From Candidatus Segatella intestinihominis (GTDB taxonomy: Bacteria; Bacteroidota; Bacteroidia; Bacteroidales; Bacteroidaceae): a DNA stretch of 12,010 bases. The notes below the pieces were generated by a model. It did no database searches and had not been told where the DNA came from. It saw nothing but the letters and a program-made list of their open reading frames with translations. Location of the stretch: assembly GCA_900548535.1 (NCBI GenBank), contig URLG01000078.1, positions 1-12,010 on the forward strand. The letters are read 5' to 3'. The position numbers and the translations under genes are program-made. The first letter of the stretch is position 1. Every line of letters begins with the position of its first letter. Of the stretch, positions 6,765-12,010 are shown in pieces.

Positions 6765-6868
6765 ATGGAAAAAAGACTCATGACGTTTATCGCCTGCCTT
6801 TTCCTCAGTCTGGGAATGGCACTGGCACAAACTCAAGTTTCCGGTACTATCACCTCTTCTGAAGATGG
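6643..6868 (+). repeat. 226-bp perfect inverted repeat, right arm
   Basis: Exact reverse complement of the left arm. It spans the crossover site, the shared leader, the ribosome-binding region, the start codon at 6765 and 34 complete codons of the right SusC plus two bases of codon 35. The arm stops inside the carboxypeptidase-D-regulatory-like domain of SusC, so recombination anywhere in it keeps both SusC frames intact. Confidence 0.97.
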
Positions 6869-9818
6869 TACACCTGTCATTGGTGCTTCTGTCAAAGTAG
6901 CAGGAACTAACACCGGTACAGTTACCGATATCGATGGTAATTTCTCATTGAATGTGGCTAAGAATGCTACTCTGGAGATTACCTATATCGGTATGAACAA
7001 GAAGGTAGTGAAGGCTACCCCTAACATGAAGATTGCCTTGGATCCAGACAACAAGTCTTTGGATGAGGTCGTAGTTGTAGCTTATGGTACAACCACAAAG
7101 GCTTCATTTACTGGTTCTGCTGCCGTAATGAAGGACAAGGACATGTCTGCTGCCAAGTCTTCACTTGTCAAGTCACTTGAGGGTAAGATGGCAGGTGTGA
7201 ACATCGGTGCTTCTACGGGTGACCCAGGTTCTGACCAGAAGGTGTTGATTCGTGGTATCGGTTCTATCAGTGGTTCTACACAGCCATTGTATGTTGTGGA
7301 TGGTGTGGCTATCACCAACAGCAACATGCAGAGCAGCGGTCTTCGTGGCCAGTCTATCTTGGCTTCTATCAACCCTAACGATATCGAGAGCATGACTGTA
7401 TTGAAGGATGCTGCTGCATCTTCTCTTTATGGTTCTCGTGCTGCCAATGGTGTCATCATCATCACTACCAAGAAGGGTAAGGAAGGTAAGACTCATGTAA
7501 ACTATGATATGCAGATTGGCTGGAGCAATATTGCCAAGAAGAGCGCATTGGAGACAATGAACGCCAAAGAAATGAAGCAGTATTGGAAGGATGCATTCCA
7601 GGGCTACTTCGTAACTTACGAGGGCATGAGCGAGGCTGATGCTGCAGCTGCTGCCGCTGAGGAGATTCAGGATGGTTACTTTACTAACTATGACTCTGAT
7701 GCAACTACTGATTGGTACAAGGAAATTTATCGTACAGGTTTGTCTACCGACCATCAGATTTCTATCAATGGTGGTAATGATCGCACTAAGTTCTTCACCA
7801 GCTTTGGTTACAACAAGGTTGATGGTACTGTAAAGGGTAGTTCTTTCCAGCGTTATAGCGGTCGCTTGAACTTGGAACATAAGGTTACAGATTGGTTCAA
7901 GGTTTCCGCTAAGCAGATGTTGGCATTTACCGAGCAGGCAGGTTTCCGTGACCAGAGCGATCAGGCTCAGGGCTTCGGTACCACAGCTCCTATGTCTGTA
8001 TTGTTCTCTATGGACCCTACAGCTCCTGTTAAGAACGAGGATGGTACTTACAATGCAAAAGCTTCATTCTCATCAAATGTTACCAACCCTAACATGATGT
8101 TTGGTCAGGAAGGTGGTGCGTATGCTGAGACATTGGATTCTGAGTTGATGCGTAGCTTAACTAACGTAGAGGGTGAAATCAAGTTGCCTTTCGACTTGAC
8201 CTTGCGTTCTATCTTTGGTTTCGACTATATGAGCAACAACACTCGTGAGTTCTGGGCTCCAGCCAGTGGTAATGGTAATTCTGTAAACGGTATGGGTCAG
8301 CGTTGGAACTATACCAGCAAGACTCTTACTTCTTCTACCACTTTGAACTATGCTCATGCATTTGGCAAGCACAATCTCGGTGCCATGGTAGGTTTCGAGA
8401 GCGAGAAGCGAACCTTGATGATGTTGACTGCTTCTGCTCACAACTACTCTACATTCAAGCTCCCAGAGCTCTCTAATGGCCAGGCTAATAACAATGCCAG
8501 TGCCACTTATTGCGCAGCTATGCTCTCATGGTTGGGTAGCGTAAACTACAACTATGACAACAAGTATTACTTGTCAGCAAGCTATCGTCGTGATGGCTCT
8601 TCTCGTCTTTCTGCCGATAACCGCTGGTCAGACTTCTTCTCTGTATCTGGTGCATGGCGTATCAGCGGTGAGAAGTTCTTGGAGGGCAATGACTTGTTCA
8701 GCGACTTGAAGCTCCGTGTTTCTTATGGTACCAATGGTAACTTGCCTACAGACTATTATGGCTATATGGGCACATACGCTACCACTGGTGGTTATGGTTC
8801 TGAGCCAGGTATCTACTGGGCAAACATCTCTAACCCTAAGTTGGGCTGGGAGAAGTCTCACAACTTCAACGTTGGTTTGGACTGGACTCTCTATAATCGC
8901 GTAACTCTTACATTCGATTATTATAACAAGCTCACCAAGGACTTGCTCTTTGAGATGCCTACGTCATACGTAACAGGTTTCGATAGCTATTGGAACAACA
9001 TTGGCGAGTTGAAGAACCAAGGTCTTGAGTTCTCTGTTAGCTCACAGAATATCCGCACCAAGGACTTCTCTTGGACCACAGACTTCAACATCACCAAGCA
9101 GAGCATCAAGGTGAACAAGTTGCCTAATGGTGATGATGTACAGTATGGTGACGGTAACATGTATATCCTCCGCGAGGGTGAGTCTATGCACTCATTCTAC
9201 TTGCCAAAGGCTAAGGGCGTAAACTCTGAGACTGGTTTGATGGAGTTCTGGGTAGACCCTGAGGATGAGTCAAAGGGTGTAACTGAGTACTACAGCCAAG
9301 CAGGCAAGACTATTGTGGGCAAGGGTGTACCTGACTGGGTAGGTGGTATCACCAATACCTTCCGCTACAAGGACTTCGACCTCTCATTCATGATTTCATA
9401 TCAGTTTGGTGCCGACTTATTCGATTATCCAGGTTACTTCTTGACTTACAGTGACGGTGTTCGTGTAGGTTCATTCAATGTAACTAAGAATGTAGCAGGC
9501 AACTATTGGCAGAAGCCAGGTGACCAGACTGAGTTTCCACGTCCTATCTACGGCAACCCATATCGTTCAGATAAGTTCTCTTCTCGTGAGATTATCTCTA
9601 CCGATAACATCCGCATGCGTGATATCACTGTGGGCTGGACCATTCCTTACTTCAAGAAGTATATTAGCAACTTGCGCCTCTACTTCCGCGCAACTAATCC
9701 ATTCTTGATTTACAATGCAGCCAAGGATTTGGATCCAGACGTAGACATCAATGGTTATCGTCAGACCGATACTCCTACAACACGTCAGTTCTTGTTCGGT
9801 CTTAACTTTAGTTTTTAA
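6765..9818 (+). CDS. SusC/RagA-family TonB-linked outer membrane transporter (right, predicted ON)
   Basis: A 1017-residue TonB-dependent importer. It has the same 21-residue signal peptide as the left SusC, a carboxypeptidase-D-regulatory-like domain (about 25-97, GTVTDIDGNFSL), TonB-box-like LDEVVVVAYG (99-108), a plug domain (about 110-245, with LIRGIGSISG, PLYVVDGVAI, SLYGSRAANGVIIITTKKGK), and a barrel ending in FLFGLNFSF. After codon 35 it departs clearly from the left SusC in both DNA and protein, so the pair is not a recent duplication. I chose the start at 6765 for the signal peptide and purine-rich leader. An in-frame ATG at 6621 would add 48 residues translated from the recombination site and is unlikely. 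SusD follows after a 22-nt gap. In the orientation shown the gene lies downstream of the promoter at 6525-6555. The substrate is unknown. Confidence 0.96.
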   Translation: MEKRLMTFIACLFLSLGMALAQTQVSGTITSSEDGTPVIGASVKVAGTNTGTVTDIDGNFSLNVAKNATLEITYIGMNKKVVKATPNMKIALDPDNKSLDEVVVVAYGTTTKASFTGSAAVMKDKDMSAAKSSLVKSLEGKMAGVNIGASTGDPGSDQKVLIRGIGSISGSTQPLYVVDGVAITNSNMQSSGLRGQSILASINPNDIESMTVLKDAAASSLYGSRAANGVIIITTKKGKEGKTHVNYDMQIGWSNIAKKSALETMNAKEMKQYWKDAFQGYFVTYEGMSEADAAAAAAEEIQDGYFTNYDSDATTDWYKEIYRTGLSTDHQISINGGNDRTKFFTSFGYNKVDGTVKGSSFQRYSGRLNLEHKVTDWFKVSAKQMLAFTEQAGFRDQSDQAQGFGTTAPMSVLFSMDPTAPVKNEDGTYNAKASFSSNVTNPNMMFGQEGGAYAETLDSELMRSLTNVEGEIKLPFDLTLRSIFGFDYMSNNTREFWAPASGNGNSVNGMGQRWNYTSKTLTSSTTLNYAHAFGKHNLGAMVGFESEKRTLMMLTASAHNYSTFKLPELSNGQANNNASATYCAAMLSWLGSVNYNYDNKYYLSASYRRDGSSRLSADNRWSDFFSVSGAWRISGEKFLEGNDLFSDLKLRVSYGTNGNLPTDYYGYMGTYATTGGYGSEPGIYWANISNPKLGWEKSHNFNVGLDWTLYNRVTLTFDYYNKLTKDLLFEMPTSYVTGFDSYWNNIGELKNQGLEFSVSSQNIRTKDFSWTTDFNITKQSIKVNKLPNGDDVQYGDGNMYILREGESMHSFYLPKAKGVNSETGLMEFWVDPEDESKGVTEYYSQAGKTIVGKGVPDWVGGITNTFRYKDFDLSFMISYQFGADLFDYPGYFLTYSDGVRVGSFNVTKNVAGNYWQKPGDQTEFPRPIYGNPYRSDKFSSREIISTDNIRMRDITVGWTIPYFKKYISNLRLYFRATNPFLIYNAAKDLDPDVDINGYRQTDTPTTRQFLFGLNFSF

Positions 9819-9840
9819 TTAATTCATAGGAATACAGGAT

Positions 9841-11262
9841 ATGAAAAAAATATATTTAGTATTAGGCATTGCCGCTAGCATGGTGTTCTCATCATGCAGC
9901 GACTTCCTTGACAGAGAGCCATCCACTCAGCTGCCTACAGAGTCTGCCATCACCACAACAACAGACTTGCGCAACGCCATCAATGGTATTGGCTACGTCC
10001 TTTCTGATGGTCGTATGACATACGCGTCAGAGTTCAACTTCTTTGCTGATACACGTACCAATCAGTTCAAGGTAATTAAGGACAACAACCAGTTGGGTGA
10101 AGTTAGATTGTATCTCTACAATGCTAATGGCGACTTCAACGACTATGCCTACCAGTATTTTTACATGGCATTGGGTAATGTAAATAGTGCTTTGCAGTCA
10201 ATCGACAAAGGTCAGGTAGAAGGTGATGCTGATGAGATTAACGACTATAAGGGCCAGCTCTTGGCTTGGCGTGGTATGCTCCATTTCGACTTGGCTCGTA
10301 TGTTCTGCCACATCCCTACAACAGTAGAGAATCCAGCTAACGAACTTGGCTTGGTCATCTCTGACCAGGTGTTTGACAAGGACTATAAGGGCACTCGTAA
10401 GAATCTGAGTGAGACTTACGATTTTATCATCAAGCAGTTTACGGATGCTCTTCCTTTGTTGGCAAAGAAGTCAGATAATGGTTATTTCAACTATTATGCA
10501 GCTCTCGGTCTTCGTGCTCGTGCTTACCTCTACAAAGGTCAGTATAATGAGGCATTAGCAGATGCACAGGAGATTATCAACAGCGGTGCTTACAAGATGT
10601 TGACTCGTGACAACTACGTGGATGCTTGGAGCAAGGAAGCTGCTAATGAGACCATCCTTGAGTTTGTACAGACAGAGAAATACAACCAGCAGCGTTATGC
10701 TCCTGGCTACTATTGCGATGCTTCTGGCTATGCTGAGAATGGATTCGATACAGATGGTTTCTTGTATAAGTATCTCGCTAGCCATCCAAAGGATGTACGC
10801 TCTGGTTTGATTAAGGATCAGACAAGTGCTAAAGCTTCTGGTTATTATCCAAACAAGTATCCAGGACGCAATGGTAATCTCTATGTAAACAACCCTAAGT
10901 TGCTTCGTCTCTCTGAGATTTACTTGATTGCAGCCGAGGCTCAGTGGCATCTTGACAATGCAGGTTCTTACGACTTGACCAAGACAAGTGCTGATGCAGC
11001 TCAGTATATCAATGCTATCGACGAGAATCGTATCGAGGGTTATCAGGACAAGGCATCTGTTACTCTTGAGGATATCCTCAACGAGTATGTCATTGAGATG
11101 TTCTGCGAGAACCAGATTGCATTTGCTTACTGGCGTAATCACCAGAGTGTTATGAATCAAGCTCAGAAGGAGATTAAGTATAATGACTACAACACCATTA
11201 TGGCTATTCCTCAGCGTGAGATTGATTACAATAAGGCACTCCAGCAGAACCCTGAGTACTAA
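9841..11262 (+). CDS. SusD/RagB-family surface lipoprotein (RagB/SusD type)
   Basis: A 473-residue partner lipoprotein of the right SusC. The signal peptide MKKIYLVLGIAASMVFSSC ends in a lipobox with acylated Cys19, followed by SDFLDREP, a very common start of mature SusD proteins. The rest shows the typical family pattern: an N-terminal SusD-like_3 region (LRNAINGIGYVL, then LLAWRGMLHFDLARMF around residues 140-155), tetratricopeptide-like helices with LRARAYLYKGQYNEALADAQEII, and the C-terminal RagB/SusD domain with LLRLSEIYLIAAEAQ. These features differ from those of the left SusD, which suggests a different ligand class. The start lies 22 nt after susC with AGGAATACAGGAT before the ATG, so the two are co-transcribed. 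The palindromic terminator follows 21 nt after the stop. No enzyme gene is attached, so the polysaccharide or peptide target cannot be inferred. Confidence 0.95.
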   Translation: MKKIYLVLGIAASMVFSSCSDFLDREPSTQLPTESAITTTTDLRNAINGIGYVLSDGRMTYASEFNFFADTRTNQFKVIKDNNQLGEVRLYLYNANGDFNDYAYQYFYMALGNVNSALQSIDKGQVEGDADEINDYKGQLLAWRGMLHFDLARMFCHIPTTVENPANELGLVISDQVFDKDYKGTRKNLSETYDFIIKQFTDALPLLAKKSDNGYFNYYAALGLRARAYLYKGQYNEALADAQEIINSGAYKMLTRDNYVDAWSKEAANETILEFVQTEKYNQQRYAPGYYCDASGYAENGFDTDGFLYKYLASHPKDVRSGLIKDQTSAKASGYYPNKYPGRNGNLYVNNPKLLRLSEIYLIAAEAQWHLDNAGSYDLTKTSADAAQYINAIDENRIEGYQDKASVTLEDILNEYVIEMFCENQIAFAYWRNHQSVMNQAQKEIKYNDYNTIMAIPQREIDYNKALQQNPEY

Positions 11263-11283
11263 ATCTTAGACATAGATTTAGCA

Positions 11284-11355
11284 ATACATGTATAATATAA
11301 GGTGTGCCCACCGTGCCGCTCCATCCTTTCGAGCAGCCGTGGACACACCTTTTTT
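11284..11355 (+). terminator. Palindromic GC-rich terminator element, copy 2 (end of right susCD operon)
   Basis: AAGGTGTGCCCAC (11299-11311) pairs with GTGGACACACCTT (11339-11351), with one mismatch (A where copies 1 and 3 have G), and is followed by six Ts (11350-11355). The loop region is one base longer than in the other copies. The AT-rich lead-in from 11284 matches that of copy 1, so the two susCD operons end in almost the same 3' sequence in opposite orientation. Confidence 0.8.
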
Positions 11356-11389
11356 CTTTCCGTCATTTATCACTTTTCTCCCCATTTCC

Positions 11390-11420
11390 TTGCATCATTC
11401 AAAAGAAAATCGTATCTTTG
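11390..11420 (+). promoter_or_regulatory. Bacteroidota promoter of the DUF4160-DUF2442 operon
   Basis: TTG (11390-11392), 20-nt spacer, TATCTTTG (11413-11420) is a full match to the phylum consensus. The ATG of the first gene is 16 nt further on, after AAAAAGGAATT, giving a very short leader with a plausible AAGGA ribosome-binding site. Confidence 0.85.
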
Positions 11421-11435
11421 CAGCAAAAAGGAATT

Positions 11436-11672
11436 ATGCCAACAATATTTATCTTTTTCGGCTTTAGGTTCATGTTCTATTCGAACGATCATACTCCCAT
11501 CCACGTTCATGTTATCAAGGATGGGAACGAGGCAAAATACAATGTGTCTCCTATACGGCAAGTCTACAATCATGGATTCAAGAAACATGATATTGCCTTG
11601 ATAGAATCTATAATCTCTGAAAATGAAGAAGTGATTATTGACAGGTGGAAAGAATATTTTAATCAAAAATAA
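11436..11672 (+). CDS. DUF4160 family small protein
   Basis: A 78-residue protein that I recognise as DUF4160 from its start MPTIFIFFGFRFMFYSNDH and the histidine motif H19-T-P-I-H23-V-H25, followed by KDGNEAK and a C-terminal helix with NHGFKKHDI. The length is typical. The frame is open upstream to 11304, but the start at 11436 follows the promoter and AAGGA and matches the family's usual first residues. The molecular function of the family is not established. It precedes a DUF2442 gene by 7 nt, a pairing I know as recurrent in bacterial genomes; whether the pair acts as a toxin-antitoxin or as another small module is not known to me. The clustered histidines could bind metal, which is speculation. 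Confidence 0.88.
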   Translation: MPTIFIFFGFRFMFYSNDHTPIHVHVIKDGNEAKYNVSPIRQVYNHGFKKHDIALIESIISENEEVIIDRWKEYFNQK

Positions 11673-11679
11673 ATGTATT

Positions 11680-11952
11680 ATGGAGCAGTACAGAATAAGT
11701 AAGGTTTGGGTGGATGATGCCCATATTTGGGCTGAGACACAAAATGGATGGAAGGCTAATTATCCATTCAGCCATTGGAGTAAGTTGGCTAATGCATCTC
11801 CTAAGCAGCGTAAAGATTTCGTACTCAGCAGATACGGCATTCATTGGCCAGAAATAGATGAAGACTTGTGTTTCGAAGGCTTGTTTGCAGATGCCGGCTT
11901 CTGTAAGCCAACAGAATCCGAAGACAAAATATATTATCAAGCACCATGCTAA
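11680..11952 (+). CDS. DUF2442 family small protein
   Basis: A 90-residue protein recognised as DUF2442 by its motif GIHWPEIDEDL (53-63) followed by FEGLF and by the preceding segment LANASPKQRKDFVLS. The N-terminal WVDDAHIWAETQNGW segment is the small beta region of the family. The start at 11680 lies 7 nt after the DUF4160 stop, so the two form an operon under the promoter at 11390-11420. The extended frame from 11638 overlaps the previous gene and lacks family similarity. The tail after residue 72 (CKPTESEDKIYYQAPC) looks variable. Some DUF2442 proteins are fused to or paired with DNA-binding domains; none is visible here. Function unknown. Confidence 0.87.
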   Translation: MEQYRISKVWVDDAHIWAETQNGWKANYPFSHWSKLANASPKQRKDFVLSRYGIHWPEIDEDLCFEGLFADAGFCKPTESEDKIYYQAPC

Positions 11953-11958
11953 TCTAAA

Positions 11959-12010
11959 AAGGTGTGCCCACCGTGCCGCTCCATCCATCGAGCAGCCGTG
12001 GGCACACCTT
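11959..12010 (+). terminator. Palindromic GC-rich terminator element, copy 3 (end of DUF operon)
   Basis: The 52-bp core is the exact reverse complement of copy 1 (4-55), with perfect 13-bp arms at 11959-11971 and 11998-12010. It starts 6 nt after the DUF2442 stop, in terminator position. The window ends at its last base, so the T-tract cannot be checked. It lacks the AT-rich lead-in shared by copies 1 and 2. Confidence 0.72.

Noticed and set aside
7173..7880. Minus-strand open frame of 235 codons inside the right susC
   Set aside because: Antisense shadow of a strongly supported SusC coding region; no promoter or family features.
10555..11160. Minus-strand open frame of 201 codons inside the right susD
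   Set aside because: Antisense shadow of SusD; hydrophobic composition follows from reading the complement of the codons.

Overview
The window looks like a piece of a gut-type Bacteroidota chromosome, most likely Prevotellaceae (Prevotella/Segatella copri-like). The reasons are SusC/SusD outer-membrane pairs, promoters of the form TTG-N20-TAnnTTTG, A-rich ribosome-binding regions, and a SusC signal peptide (MEKRLMTFIACLF...) of a style I associate with that group. The genus is inference; the phylum is close to certain.

Layout. Positions 1-70 hold a GC-rich palindromic terminator element. Positions 87-4842 hold a leftward susC-susD operon (SusC 1681-4842, SusD 87-1622). Positions 4739-4964 are the left arm of a perfect 226-bp inverted repeat. 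Positions 4965-6642 are a unique central segment with a tyrosine recombinase gene (5076-6026) and about 615 bp of non-coding DNA rich in palindromes and short repeats, ending in one strong Bacteroidota promoter (6525-6555). Positions 6643-6868 are the right arm of the 226-bp repeat. Positions 6765-11262 hold a rightward susC-susD operon (SusC 6765-9818, SusD 9841-11262). It ends in a second copy of the terminator element (11284-11355). A small operon for a DUF4160 protein and a DUF2442 protein follows (11436-11952), with its own consensus promoter and a third terminator copy (11959-12010).

How it works together (inference from structure). The inner ends of the 226-bp repeats coincide with a recombination-site-like palindrome: inverted half-sites CCACCTC/GAGGTGG around a 7-nt asymmetric spacer GGGGCAA. 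Crossing over there would flip the recombinase gene plus the single promoter. The repeats already supply each SusC with its leader, start codon, signal peptide and first mature residues, so either orientation yields an intact SusC gene. As read, the promoter points right, so the right SusCD should be ON and the left OFF; I find no consensus promoter facing left. This would be a self-contained two-state switch choosing between two unlike nutrient-uptake systems (the two SusD proteins look like different subfamilies).

DNA inversion controlling SusC/SusD expression is known in Bacteroides fragilis. What deserves attention here is the compact design with the recombinase inside the flipping segment, the repeat arrays beside it, and the palindromic element at all three gene-cluster ends.
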